Of a DNA stretch of 64,000 nucleotides, positions 43,145 through 56,760 are shown piece by piece. The stretch comes from Vesta saturnalis (lineage: Eukaryota > Arthropoda > Insecta > Coleoptera > Lampyridae): assembly GCA_036346205.1 (NCBI GenBank), contig JARFJB010001814.1, forward strand, positions 372,001 through 436,000, written 5' to 3'. The position numbers and the translations under genes were made by a program. The notes below the pieces were generated by a model. It did no database searches. It saw only the letters and a program-made list of their open reading frames with translations, and was not told the DNA's origin. Each line of letters starts with the position of its first letter. The stretch's first letter is position 1.

Positions 43145-45110
43145 GAAAAATAAACGATCCAAGAGTGGAAAGATATGAAGAGGTAGTGAATAAATATGGG
43201 AAACGACTATCCCTATGTGGAGTACATAGGTTGATGATAGCTAGTACTTTTTTCGAATACAAGGACATTCACAAATACACTTGGATTCATCCAACAAGGG
43301 GACTCAAACCAATTATTGACTTAATAATTATTAAACGAGACTGGAAGATGAAAGTACAGGATGTAAGAGTATATAGACAGCCGGAGTACACATCTTACCA
43401 TAGAATGGTAATAAGAAAATTTGTTTACGTAGTAAAGATAAGAGCGAAAGAATAAAAGAAAAATGTAGAAGATAATCTGTAAGAACCGCAAGAACCAACA
43501 CACAAAATAGAACTACAAAGGCAAGAAAGTATAAAGAAACTATACAAGGATAGATACAAAAAAGAAACCCAAATAAAATCTACGAACATATAAAAACGAG
43601 TATCTACAAGGCGGCAAACGTAGCTTTAGGAATAGAACGAAGAAAGATAAAAAGAAACGAGACATTTAGCATAGAGCTAGAAGAAATGATAAGATACAAA
43701 AAGGAATGCTGTAATAATTTGCTAAGTAATAAAATCCATACAACAACACAGAGGTATGTCGAAAGCAGACGATAAGTAAAAGATCAAGTAAATAAGAAAA
43801 AATGAGCATTGGGACATTGTCTGCAGGAATATAAGTAACAATAGGCTTCAATCGATCAAAAGAAGCATGTCGGATAATTTGTAGCCTAAGGCAAGACACA
43901 AAAAACAAAAACCACGTAAGATTAATGACACCACATAAATGTATTACAAGAAAAAAGCCAACTATATATGACAAAGTAAAGGGAAAATAGAAAGAAACGG
44001 AAATGATGCACAAGAGAAAGAAATTAAGACGACGGATGTAGAAAAGGCACTCAAACAAAGTAAAAATAATAAATCGGCAGGACCAGGAAATATTAGGATA
44101 GAGCTAATAAAAAGTGGAGGAATCAAATGAATAACAATGATAATCAAGATGGATCCATACCTACAGAATGAAGAAAGTCATATATTTTACCAATACATAA
44201 AAAGGGAATAAAAATGTGTCAAAACTATAGAGGAATAAGTATATTGTCAACGATAGTGAGATTGTTTGGACGGGTGGTAAACTGAAAAATGGAAGAAGAG
44301 ATGGAAGAATACAGTGAAGAACAAAGTGGCTTCAGACCCCAAAGATCATAGATCATAGGTAATGTGCCAGACAAGTGATCGAAAAGAATAAAGCAAAAAA
44401 TATTGAGACCCATCTTTTGTGGACCTCGAAAAAGTATATGACAATGTCCCAATGTGAAAGATGTAAAATCCGATGAGAAGGATGGGCATTAGAGAAAAGT
44501 GGATCAACATGGCTAAAATGTAGGGAAGCACAAATTAAATTGGTAAACAGATTAACAACTAAAATAGAAGTAACTAAAGGCCTGGTGCAGGGTGAACATT
44601 GTCACCTACGGTATTCAACAAAAAAAAAACAACAAAAGCTCCCTATGGAATCACCTGGAATAGAAATCTCACAAAAAAAGACAAAGAGGAGGATACTAAG
44701 TACTATTAGTGGAAAGTGTAACAACATACGGTGGAGAACTATGGCCCATGATGAGATACGAGACAAACTGAGAACAGTGAAATTGGATTTCATGCGACGA
44801 AGCTGGCAGTAGACAAGCAGAGACAGAAAAGATTTGGAAAGAGATGTAAGTGGCAATGTCGATAACAACACGACTGGAAAATAGGACTTTACAATGGCAT
44901 GCCAACGTTTCAAAGAATGAATGAAGAAAGATGGCCCAAAGCAGTTATGAACTGGTCACCTAGAGGAAAAAGGAGAAGGAGGCAGACCAGAAAGTAAATG
45001 GAAAACATAGCTACAGAACATTATGCAACAGAAAGGACTAAACGAGGGAGATTGGGAGAATAGAGAATATTGGAGGTTGTGAAGAGAAAAATCCCATAGA
45101 GGGATTACTT
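43145..45110 (+). pseudogene. Decayed LINE (endonuclease and RT)
   Basis: The N-terminal open part (43165-43455) reads RLMIASTFFEYKDIHKYTW, HPTRGLKPIIDLIII and KVQDVRVYRQPEYTS: the C-terminal half of an apurinic-type endonuclease, with its final His probably in the YHRM segment. RT pieces follow in shifting frames: KALKQSKNNKSAGPGNIRIE near 44050, YRGISILSTIVRLFGRVVN near 44230, EEQSGFRP near 44325 and TKGLVQG near 44575. The end carries GDWENREYW near 45050. The YADD-type box is not legible. Clade left open (RTE-like or related). Confidence 0.75.
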
Positions 45111-45274
45111 TTATCCTATTTAAAAAGTCATGTGATACTAAATATGTCGACGTTCTAAACCTTTGTTTTGGATATAATTACAATTAAGTAGCTTTAGATT
45201 GCGTAGGGGTTAATGATCTTCCATCCCATATCTCATGACAGAATCCTATGAAATTTTATGTTACCACATCGAAC

Positions 45275-48200
45275 AGATGTGTTTATTTACAATATATGAA
45301 TGGGTTAATGAAATGGAAGTATTTTAATTTCACGTGTAACAAACTGTAACCCCGTATAATTTACGTTAGTAGGAAAGGAGATATTTGTGATATGCAAATA
45401 TCAACTGATTTTGATTATTTTGTTTATTTGCGTAGATTGTTGAACTACACAATTTCACAGTGACGAAGTGCGAATAATCTTCAATATTCTGTGTCTGTGC
45501 CTGTGTCTGTGTGTCCGTGTGTCCGTGTGTCCGTGTGTCCGTGTGTCCGTGTGTCGGAGTGTCGGTGTGTCGGTGTGTCCCTGTGTCCGTGTGTCCGTGT
45601 GTCAGTGTGCCCGTGTGCCCGTGTGTCCGTGTGCGTCCGTGTGCGTCCGTGTGCGTCCGTGTGGGTCCGTGTGCGTCCGTGCGCGTCCGTGTGCGTCCAG
45701 ATGTGTTTATTTACAATATATGAATGGGTTAATGAAATGGAAGTATTTTAATTTCACGTGTAACAAACTCTAACCCCGCATAATTTACGTTAGTAGGAAA
45801 GGAGATATTTGTGATATGCAAATATCAACTGATTTTGATTATTTTGTTTATTTGCGAAGATTGTTGAACTACACAATTTCACAGTGACGAAGTGCGAATA
45901 ATCTTCAATATTCTGTGCCTGTGCCTGTGTCTGTGTGTACGTGTGTCCGTGTGTCCGTGTGCCCGTGTGTCCGTGTGTCCGTGTGTCGGAGTGTCGGTGT
46001 GTCGGAGTGTCGGTGTGTCTGTGTGCCGGTGTGTCCCTGCGTCCGTGTGTTCGTGTGTCCGTGTGCCCGTGTGCCCGTGTGTCCGTGTGCGTCCGTGTGC
46101 GTCCGTGTGCGTCCGTGTGCGTCCGTGTGCGTCCGTGTGCGTCCGTGTGCGTCCGTGTGCGTCCGTGCGCGTTCGTGTGCGTCCAGATGTGTTTATTTAC
46201 AATATATGAATGGGTTAATGAAATGGAAGTATTTTAAATTCACGTGTAATAAACTGTAACCCCGTATAATTTACGTTAGTAGGAAAGGAGATATTTCTGA
46301 TATGCGAATATCAACCGATTTTGATTATTTTGTTTATTTGCGAAGATTGTTGAACTACACAATTTCACAGTGACGAAGTGCGAATAATCTTCAATATTCT
46401 GTGCCTGTGCATGTGTCTGTGTGTCCGTGTGTCCGTGTGTCCGTGTGCCCGTGTGTCCGTGTGTCCGTGTGTCGGAGTGTCGGTGTGTCGGTGTGCCGGT
46501 GTGTCCCTGTGTCCGTGTGTCCGTGTGTCGGAGTGTCGGTGTGTCGGTGTGCCGGTGTGTCCCTGTGTCCGTGTGTCCGTGTGTCCGTGTGTCCGTGTGC
46601 CCGTGTGCCCGTGTACCCATGTGTCCGTGTGCGTCCGTGCGCGTCCGTGCGCGTCCGTGCGCTTCCGTGCGCGTCCGTGCGCGTCCGTGGGCGGCCGTGT
46701 GCGGCCGTGTGCGTCCGTGTGCGTCCGTGCGCGTCCGTGCGAGACCGTGCGCGCCCGTGTGCGTCCGTGCGCGTCCGTGCGCGTCCGTGCGCTTCCGTGC
46801 GCGTCCGTGCGCGTCCGTGGGCGGCCGTGTGCGGCCGTGTGCGTCCGTGTGCGTCCGTGTGCGTCCGTGCGCGTCCGTGCGCGACCGTGCGCGTCCGTGC
46901 GCGTCTGTGTGCGTCCGTGTGAGTCCGTGTGAGTCCGTGTGCGTCCGTGTGCGTCCGTGTGCGTCCGTGTGCGTCCGTGTGCGCCCGTGTGCGCCCGTGT
47001 GCGTCCGTGCGCGTCCGTGTGCGTCCAGATGTGTTTATTTACAATATATGAATGGGTTAATGAAATGGAAGTATTTTAATTTCACGTGTAACAAACTGTA
47101 ACCCCGTATAATTTACGTTAGTAGGAAAGGAGATATTTGTGATATGCAAATATCAACTGATTTTGATTATTTTGTTTATTTGCGAAGATTGTTGAACCAC
47201 ACAATTTCACAGTGACGAAGTGCGAATAATCTTCAATATTCTGTGCCTGTGCCTGTGTGTCCGTGTGTCCGTGTGCCCGTGTGCCCGTGTGTCCGTGTGC
47301 GTCCGTGTGCGTCCGTGTGCGTCCGTGTGCGTCCGTGCGCGTTCGTGTGCGTCCAGATGTGTTTATTTACAATATATGAATGGGTTAATGAAATGGAAGT
47401 ATTTTAAATTCACGTGTAACAAACTGTAACCCCGTATAATTTACGTTAGTAGGAAAGGAGGTATTTCTGATATGCAAATATCAACTGATTTTGATTATTT
47501 TGTTTATTTGCGAAGATTGTTGAACTACACAATTTCACAGTGACGAAGTGCGAATAATCTTCAATATTCTGTGCCTGTGCCTGTGTCTGTGTGTCCGTGT
47601 GTCCGTGTGTCCGTGTGCCCGTGTGTCCGTGTGTCCGTGTGTCGGAGTGTCGGTGTGTCGGTGTGCCGGTGTGTCCCTGTGTCCGTGTGTCCGTGTGTCC
47701 GTGTGCCCGTGTGCCTGTGTGTCCGTGTGCGTCCGTGCGCTTCCGTGCGCGTCCGTGCGCGTCCGTGCGCGGCCGTGTGCGGCCGTGTGCGGCCGTATGC
47801 GTCCGTGTGCGTCCGTGTGCGTCCGTGTGCGTCCGCGTGCGTCCGCGTGCTTCCGCGTGCGTCCACGTGCGTCCGCGTGCGTCAATGTGCGTCCGTGTGC
47901 GTCCGTGTGCGTCCGTGTGCGTCCTTGTGCGTCCGTGTGCGTCCGAGTGCGCCCGTGTGCGTCCGTGCGCTACCGTGCGCGTCCGTGCGCGTCCGTGTGC
48001 GTCCGTGTACGTCCGTGTACGTCCGTGTGCGTCCGTGTGCGTCCATGTGCGTCCGAGTGCACCCGAGTGCGTCCGTGTGCGTCCGTGTGCTTCCGTGCCC
48101 GTCCGTGTGCGTCCGTGCGCGTCCGTGTGCATCCGTGTGCGTCCGTGTGCGTCCGTGTGCTTCCGTGCGCGTCCGTGCGCGATCGCGCGCCCGTGCGCGT

Positions 48201-48854
48201 CCGTGTGCGTCCGTGTGAGTCCGTGTGCGTCCGTGCGCGCCGTGTGCGTCCGTGTGCGTCCGTGTGCGTCCGTGTGCGTCCGAGTGCGTACGTGTGCGTC
48301 CGTGTGCGTCCGTGTGCGTCCGTGTGCGTCCGTGTGCGTCCGTGTGCTTCCGTGCGCGTCCGTGCGCAACCGTGCGCAACCGTGCGCGTCCGTGCGCGTC
48401 CGTGCGCGTCCGTGTGAGTCCGTGTGAGTCCGTGTGCGTCCGTGTGCGCCCGTGTGCGTCCGTGTGCATCCGTGTGCGTCCGTGTGCGTCCGTGTGCGTC
48501 CGTGTGCGTCCGTGTGCGTGTGCACGTGCGCGTGCGCGTGCGTGTGCGTGTGTGTGTGTCTGTGTGTTTGTGTGTTTGTGTGTCTGTGTGTCTGTGCCTG
48601 TGTATCTGTGTGTCTGTGTGTCTGTGTGTATGTGTGTCTGTCTGTCTGTGTGTCTGTGTGTCTGTGTGTCTATGTGTCTGTGTGTCTGTGTGTCTGTGTG
48701 TCTGTGTGCCTGTGTGCCTGTGTGTCTGTGTGTCTGTGTGTCTATGTGTCTGTGGGTCCGTGTGTCCGTGTGTCCGTGTGTCCGTGTGCCCCTGTGTCCG
48801 TGTGTCCGAGTGTCCATGTGTCTGTGTGTCTGTGCGTCCGTGCGTGCGTGCGTG
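45275..48854 (+). repeat. Composite minisatellite (spacer plus GT/GC array) x5
   Basis: A 216-bp spacer starting AGATGTGTTTATTTACAATA and ending CTTCAATATTCT is repeated five times (45275-45490, 45699-45914, 46185-46400, 47027-47242, 47355-47570) with only scattered changes. Each spacer is followed by an array: about 208, 270, 626, 112 and 1284 bases. Arrays start with GTGTGTCC octamers and pass to GTGTGCGTCC or GTGCGCGTCC decamers. Spacer copies are nearly identical while array lengths differ tenfold, as in a VNTR nested in a macrosatellite. The long frames rich in Cys-Val-Arg or His-Thr-Asp on both strands follow from the period and are not genes. Confidence 0.95.
47571..48854 (+). repeat. 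Longest decamer/octamer array
   Basis: GTGTGTCC-type octamers (47571-47720), then about 75 decamers of the form GTGTGCGTCC with single-base variants (to about 48510), then TCTGTGTG octamers (48550-48760), again GTGTGTCC, and GTGCGTGC at the end. The strand asymmetry is strict: C runs but no G runs longer than three on the plus strand. Confidence 0.95.
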
Positions 48855-51593
48855 CAAACATATTTAGGAGCAAAGTACTTAACTTACTGTGTTACTAAGG
48901 CGGACCAGCTATATAGTTACTAACATAATTTATACGTAAGTTTACACTGGCGTAGTAGTGTTAATCTACATTCTGCTTAGTGGTTCTTTGCGGACCTGTT
49001 AGTAGTTTTCCTAGCAGTAACGTACTTGCATGTGTTGTATTTTTAAACTAGCTGAGCGTATGGAATCGTCTGTCAAAGCTGTGTGTTGCTGTTTAGCGTT
49101 CAACGGACTCACTTTGTACTGTCTAAGTGTTTAATACTTAGTGACAACAGTGACTAATGCTAATATTAATAACAATTAAAAACTCAATTAAACAAGATAC
49201 CATCATAAGATAATGATGAAATCTTTCGACACACCTACAAAATTTGAATATCTAATGTCTCGCAGACCCAAGAAATAAAACGCACCTAAAATTTATTTAG
49301 ATTAAACAAAATAAACTGCGAAAGCGGAACATTGTAGTCTTGCCAAAAATATTTCAAATTAAAATTATTATATTTACACTAAATGTCTTTTAAAAGCTGT
49401 AAATACCACAAAAATGACCAGGCAGAGATACGCTTAGTCGCTGCTCCAATTGATAATTAGTTGATGAATGCACACGAATTGGGCAAAATTTAGATGGAAA
49501 TTGACAACACTCGTGAAATTAACAAGCAATTTGTTTGAAAAACCGCAGAGATGTGAAATGAATGGGATTTAATTGACCAAAAGCAGCAGATTACACAAAG
49601 TTAGTAAATAATAACGATTTGTATAGTAACTGATGGGAAAGAAAATGCGTGTATAGATAATAATTATTATATGATGTACAGGATGTTGCTATGTTATTTG
49701 CAAAAATCGGAAACGCGGATTTTCAAACTAAAAACGCCGCCATTTAACGGGCATTTCACATTGATCTAACGGTTTACACATAGCATCAAGACACTAAAAA
49801 TAATAGTCTGCATACACACGTTTAAGACTCAGAGTGCAGATCTGAACCTATTGTAGTGGTTTGGAACCCTGTGGAGCACCAATATACTACTTGAAGGGCG
49901 AGATTCAATATTCAGAAGTAAGTTATTATCTAATTATCTTTTTGTGCCAATCTGGATGCAAAATTCGGCCTTATAACCAAGGTACTTTGTTTCCAACCAG
50001 TGTGCGCAGACTTCAGGATCTAGTTTTCTGTTTTGGGTTTAGTAACACGGTAACTGGAATAGACGGTAGCAGGGCGAAAAAGCGGGCATGGACCGAAAAC
50101 TTTAATTGGGAAACGTGCGCAAATGAACACATGCTTAAGCAACCAACGCAAAGGGTCTCTGGATTACTATATATTTGGGATTCAGGAATAGTAACATTAC
50201 GTTAAAATCATATAACATAGCTATAATTGGAAAGTATTCGAAATAAAGCGATTACGAACAGATACTGTAAAAAAAATAACGTGAGAATAAATGGTACGAA
50301 CAGTCTATAATAAATATGATTATAATACTGTTATTACCAAAATAGAACAAGTTCAATTTTATAAAACAAAATTGTTAAAATTAAATTTAATTGGTGAACA
50401 TGGATCGATTTATAGATAATAAATTATTCTCTAACTGAATGCTTCTTTTTGGCATTCTAGTCCATTTAATTCTATGAATTCTCTTGTTCATAATACCAAG
50501 GAATCTTCTGTAATCCTACATTATCCAGTTCCTCAAATGCAAAGTGAGTCATTCTCTATATATGGGAATAGTTTCTGTTAGGTCTGATAAGACTTATTCA
50601 TTTTGTACACCAGATTACATAACATAGAAGGGTTGTATTTTAATAGGTCTAGATTGCCCCTGGATATTAAAGCTGTAAACGTGAGAGCAGTATCAAAGCC
50701 TTGCTCTAAAATGATATATAGAAGTGTTACGAGAGTGTCCATTTGTCCATCAAGCTTAATTAAATTAATTTTGTTTTATGTTCACAGAAACAAACCTGGA
50801 GATTCTTATTAAGCGGATGTATAAAGGCGTGGTGTCGAAATGATGTCAGTTATCTCGCATGGTTTATTCAACTACATTGTAAACGTAAGGCGTTTGCGAA
50901 GTTCAAGATAAGGACAATTGCAAAAGTTTAAAACAAGTTTAAACCCAAATAAATTCCTAAGCTAGATGTAAACTAACAAGATTCAAAGTTTGAAGTTACC
51001 GTATTTCTTTTTTTTTTTAATTAAGTGTTGCGGTTTGCACAAATTTTTTAAATTAAAGTTGCGGTTTTACTGTGTTTCAAATAAATGGATACATACATAT
51101 AAAAAAAGTTTGGCTAGCAGGCGCGCGTTTACGAATAACTTTTAGAGATAATTAATTCTTAAAGTACACAATTTAAAGACCCTTTAACAATATTTTTAAA
51201 GGTAACTCTTACATCACAGGGTTTTAAAAAAAAGCTTGGTTCTTAAAAAAATTGAAATAAACTACAAAATTAATATGCAATTTGTAAATTACTCTGCATA
51301 AAATAAAATTCTACACCATTTTTCTTTCATGTATCGCTTAAGGTTCTTTGTCACTAAGTAAATTCTGTATACATGAAAATGATATTTTATGCGATTTATA
51401 TTCATAATGAAAATAGTAAGTTTTTTATGGGATTATAATCCTCATCAGCAAATATAAATGTTACGGATAATTGTTAATGTAAATGTTTTTAAAAGGGGCT
51501 TGAAATTAATAATTATTTGTAACGTTTCATATTTACTGACGACGACACCTATAATTACTTTGAAATGTAGAAATTATTATAGACTATTTTTTA
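48855..51593. other. Non-coding, nothing recognised
   Basis: The frames at 49861-50205 and 50603-50812 show no known motif, no codon pattern and no repeat partner. Otherwise AT-rich sequence. Confidence 0.5.
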
Positions 51594-51790
51594 AATCTAA
51601 ACGAATATTTAAAGAGCATTTAAGATCATACAAACATGCTTCAAATCCATAGTCTATTTTCGGAGTGTATAAGTTGCCTTGTTCTTCTGGAAAAGTATAC
51701 ATTCGAACCACAAATCGTAGCTTTGCATTGGTACTAAACGTAAAGAACAGATCCAGATTTTGTAGATCGGGTCAAGTAGAAAAATGTTAT
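51594..51790 (+). pseudogene. Penelope GIY-YIG endonuclease remnant
   Basis: KRIFKEHLRSYKHASNP, a stop, FGVYKLPCSSGKVYIRTTNRS and FCRSGQVEKC align with the endonuclease at 34.3 kb, including the GVY signature; the VYIG glycine is replaced by Arg. Frameshifts near 51720 and 51790 end the similarity. Confidence 0.65.
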
Positions 51791-52790
<1,000 letters not shown>

Positions 52791-52819
52791 CACGTCTATT
52801 TTTTTGAAAAAAAGTGCGT

Positions 52820-52913
52820 TGCAGTCTGTGCGTGCGTGCGTGCGCGCATGCGCGTGCGTGCGTGCGTGCGGTTGTGCGTGCGGTTGTGCGTGCGTGCGTG
52901 CGTGCGTGTGTGC

Positions 52914-52957
<44 letters not shown>

Positions 52958-53020
52958 TTGGTTGGGTGGGTGGGTGCGTGCATGCGTGTGTGTGTGTGTG
53001 TGTGTATATATATACACACA
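52820..53020 (+). repeat. GTGC / (GT)n compound tract
   Basis: GTGCGTGC words, GCGGTTGTGC variants, (GT)n, GGTTGGGTGGGTG and (GT)n into TATATATACACACA. Frames across it are low-complexity artefacts. Confidence 0.9.
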
Positions 53021-53028
53021 CACGCGTA

Positions 53029-54267
53029 TGGAAAAACATAATTGCGGGTGTGACTTATAATAAGCTAGAAAGAAACCCAATAGGCATTATGGGTATGAGA
53101 GAGACATAACCTTACCGATGTTGCCACTTGTACATATTTGCATGTAGGCACAAAATGTAAACTACTTAAGCCTCCTTCAATCTAGCTTAAACATTAAATG
53201 ATAAAAAGTCTAATTTTGATACGAAGTTTGTCCAAATTGTTAGCACATTCATACCTATGCCCATAAATTTGCTGGGATACCCCAAACAAAAAAATCGTTC
53301 GGCGCAATATTAGGTGCGCGAGGAGGATATTTAATAGTACCTTTTCCACTAATAATACCGTTAGGGAACGTAGTTTCCAAAAACTGTTGAACACTTATTG
53401 CAGTATGAGCAGAGTATGAGCAGGACAGCCATCTTATTGATAACAAATGTCATCAAAATTTATATTGAAGCGTTGAACAGCTGGAACTATCTGGTTTCTC
53501 AACAGATCTACCAATGTGTTTGTTTTCCCGAGAGTAACCAACAACGACAGACGCATTGTGATGGCCATTTAAGTCAAAAGAACATTCGTCGTTGAACAAA
53601 ATATTTTCAATAAATCTTTCGTTTTCATTAGCCCGATTGATCATATCTTCACAATACTCCAAACGCTTTTGATGATCTTCTGGAAAAATCTATTGTCTAG
53701 TTTGCAACTTATAGCAACGACATTATTCCTTTTCAAGATATTGCGAACTGTTCTTGGTTCAATATTCATTTCTTCAGCAATATTTGTACTACTGCACGGG
53801 AAATTAGTTTTCGCTAAACTGCAATTTCTTGGAGTTCGCGCTCTTCGTTCAAGTTACGACCAGGATGATCACCATCATCTTCTACAATTATTTAAACATC
53901 CACAACTTTCAAATTTACAAACAGTACGCATAATCGTATTTTCCGAAGGAATTGGCCTATTTTCAAAGGAAAAAGCAAACCTGCCCATTATTTCTTGTGC
54001 AGTGCTTCCTGAATAATACCACTTAATAATCTGTATTTTTTCTTCAGTGGAATACATGAGTATTGTGTCGGACGCAAAAAAACTGATTTTCAATTCTCGT
54101 TGACAGTAGCAATTAAATGTGTCATTGATACTACCCTACTCAAAAGACGCATGTATGGCATCAGCGCTTTAAATTTGTTGTGTATTCTATCTCACTTAGC
54201 ACATGAACTGATTGTACTGTCTTTGTTTTACTTATTATAAGTCAAACCCACGATAATATTTTTCCAT
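53029..54267 (-). mobile_element. mariner-like element with TIRs and TA duplication
   Basis: The left terminus (TGGAAAAACATAATTGCG to 53064) and right terminus (54231-54267) are inverse with a few mismatches over 36-39 bases, sharing GACTTATAATAAG at their inner ends. TA lies outside each end. The length of 1.24 kb is normal for mariner. It inserted at the border of a GT/TA microsatellite, and another TA tract adjoins its right end. Confidence 0.85.
53230..54057 (-). pseudogene. mariner transposase
   Basis: Minus strand from MYSTEEKIQIIKWYYSGSTA (helix-turn-helix) with RPIPSENTIMRTVCKFESCG. A middle part in broken frames leads to EYCEDMINRANENERFI and ENILFNDECSFDLNGHHN with the first catalytic Asp. 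Then comes an AHTAISVQQFLETTFPNG segment, where the usual DG of the second Asp motif is lost, and YPPRAPNIAPNDFFVWG with the third acidic residue (DD..D type). Several frameshifts and stops. The transposase would have acted on the TIRs described in the element entry. Confidence 0.8.
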
Positions 54268-54268
54268 A

Positions 54269-54270
<2 letters not shown>

Positions 54271-54325
<55 letters not shown>

Positions 54326-54329
54326 ATAT
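54271..54329. repeat. (TA)n microsatellite
   Basis: About 29 TA units with one TTTA interruption, 3 bases outside the mariner right TIR. Confidence 0.95.
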
Positions 54330-54479
54330 CCTTATCTGGGTACAGACTCCGAACTAGTACTCAAAGTCAGCTATTTCTTAATTAGAGGGCAGCAGAGAAC
54401 TATAGGGCGCAGGTTAACCATTAGCAGGTGTGTGATAATTATGTCTAACTGTGCATAAATATAAATACTGGTAACTAGA

Positions 54480-56760
54480 ATGAGTATGGGTTCAATGGTT
54501 CCAATAAATTCTTTTTCTTAGTATACTCATACTAGTTGTTAATGCTTATTTTGATGTTGTTGATTTGTTTTAAATTTCGCAGAAGTTTTCTTCCTTTTCA
54601 ACTGGTTATACTACTGTTGTTTGTAAAGCGATGGATTAATGGTATTGTTTTGATAACAACTACGAATAAGTTCGCATGCTTTCAAATTCTCGTATGTAGA
54701 GAAACCAGTTTAAAGGTTTATTGAAAAGGATTCCCAGGTATGTCATATATTGGTACCTACATTTCGTTATAGATTGTGAGTTTGGTTGTTTGCGTAGCCG
54801 GAATGTCGTAAGCGGTTTACTTGTGTTTTGATAGGGTTAAAGGACATTCTCCACTTGTTAATTCAGCTCGATAAAAGAGTTTTTAAGATATTGCCGTTTC
54901 GGTGTTCCGATGCACTGTTCAGAAAGCAGTGTAACGTGCAAACTGCGACACGGAGACTCTAGGTTAAGAAACTTCTGGAATATCATAAGAAAAATTAAGT
55001 AAAGAATAGAGGCAGAACCTTGCGATACGCTTGCCGAGGATTGCAAAGGTTTGGAAAACGCGTTTTCTGCTTTAACTCCTACTGACCGGTTAATCAGATA
55101 CGAGAAGAGGAGTTTAGGCCATGATAAACAGTGTACTGCTTTTGTCAATAAGTCTTGTATGGGCCAGGAAGAATAATGTTGGTTTCTATGTAGCCTCCAA
55201 GTCGTCTGGCTAGAATTTGGTCAAAGCGTTTTCCTAGATACCTTACGAGGGAAATACTCTATAGGAAGAGAATAAAGTCAGAGTGAGGTTTTGGGAGGCA
55301 TGACGGTGGAAGCAGTGCGAGGGAAAGTAGGAGAGTGTAATGGCATTTGTTGTAGATGTTCGTTTGAAAGTTTATGGCTTAATATGGTAGGTGTCGTAAG
55401 ATTTTCTGGGAGCGAGTTAAGCCTTTTTTGGATCATAAAGCATAGAACAGTTTCATATTTGTTCAATTAGATTTTAGAAAGGTTCAGGTTGCGGAAGTTC
55501 TTTAAAGGCGTTGTCAAACTGTGAATCATTAGGCAATCTAAAGACAATTTACAGGTGCATGGCGCACATGTCAGCCTTTCCTTGGATGGTAGAAATAAGG
55601 ATTTCTTGTGGGTCAGTAAGCTGTGATTTAGTGGTAGACTTTGTTCTGATCTATCTGTCAAACTGTTGACTGTTCAGGTTTCTTTGGTATGTGCCTATTA
55701 CTCTTTAAATCCGGACCCCTAAATCGAAAAAATTTACAATAGATTGCCGTTTTTTCTCTGGTTCAGTTTACGATATATTTTTGTGGTATATGTGTGTGGG
55801 TTTGATTAGTACTGTGGTTGACTGCTTGCGTTATAATGGTAGTTATGTCGTTAATGACTATCTTGACATCTTAGCGTGTTAGGTCGGGAGTGGGAATGTG
55901 GAGATGTGTTCGGAGAACGCATTCCATCCGCCATTTGACGTCTTTAATTACAATATGGGTTAAAGGTGCTGAAAAAAATAAGGTTTTGACCAGCAGAGGT
56001 GATAGTGCTGATTAGGTAGGAATTCCTGATTGAAAAGTGGACTATGTGATCTGATCCGAAAAAGAAGCAAGAGAACCAGGCTGACAAGGGATTAATCCCG
56101 TTGTAATTAATTCTGATGTCACCGCATTGTGTATCTCGGCCGTAAAACGCGTCTAGAAAGGATTGATGCGTACTACAAAAGGTAAGCAGAAAGAGTATTA
56201 GGACCTGGTGGATCCTCCTTAGGTTCTGTTCTGTTGGCAGTTGGAGCAGCACAACCGAGATCGATTGTCCTTGTTTCTTGATTGTGAAACAAGAATATTA
56301 ATGTCGCGATCGTGTAGTTCGGAACACCGTTGCTCTCTGAGAATTCTACGGATACATTCCGTAGATACACTTTGAACGTACCGTTCGTTCGTTACCTGAT
56401 AGGTGTAGAGAGGAGTACCATGCTTATCCATATACCGCATCAGCTTCCACTATCTTTGGGTATAGCAAACTGTACCCTGTATCTTTCGGCCTTCGCAAGG
56501 ATGAACGCGATCCCTCGACTACCGGCCGCATCCTCTCCCTGGTAACGGCGGCTTCCATGGCTTCTGAGCTGTTCATTGTGTCGGCAAAGAGCGGTTTGGT
56601 GCTAGTGCGGTCGGGAGGTCCATCGATGTTTTCTTCGGCTTCTTCTGTAGCCGGAACTCTTCGTCGGGCGATGTAGACTCGTCTGCTGTGTCGTAGATCG
56701 GTGGCGGAGCTACTATAGGTGCACACATGTATGGACGTTCTAGGTTCTGTGCACCCGGCA
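54480..56760 (-). pseudogene. Jockey-like LINE relic (ORF1, EN, RT parts)
   Basis: Minus strand from right to left. About 56440-56220 reads RYMDKHGTPLYTYQV and ELHDRDINILVSQSRNKDNR, resembling the central domain of Jockey ORF1 proteins. About 56250-55700 shows weak endonuclease traces. 55660-55470 holds linker text (CKLSLDCLMIHS). 55148-54858 is clear RT: LLFSYLINRSVGVKAENAFS, LQSSASVSQGSASILYLIF (the palm segment with QGS) and NLESP. Downstream are MSFNPIKTQ and YLGILFNKPLNWF. The catalytic FADD is eroded (SRSLHVTLLS region). Many frameshifts. Related to the copies at 10.7 and 17.3 kb. Confidence 0.7.

Noticed and set aside
43321..44913. Minus-strand hydrophobic frames over the LINE
   Set aside because: Antisense shadows of the A-rich LINE coding strand; plus-strand EN and RT motifs explain the region.
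45275..48854. CRISPR-like array (repeats with spacers)
   Set aside because: The conserved part is 216 bases, the variable part is itself a simple repeat, no cas genes exist, and the sequence is eukaryotic.
45468..48923. Long open frames rich in Cys-Val-Arg-Pro or His-Thr-Asp-Ala on both strands
   Set aside because: They arise from 8- and 10-base periodic arrays that are open in most frames at once; composition follows the repeat, with no start context, domain or conserved boundary.
49861..50205. 114-codon frame
   Set aside because: No motif, no family resemblance and no supporting signals; length is within chance for this amount of sequence.
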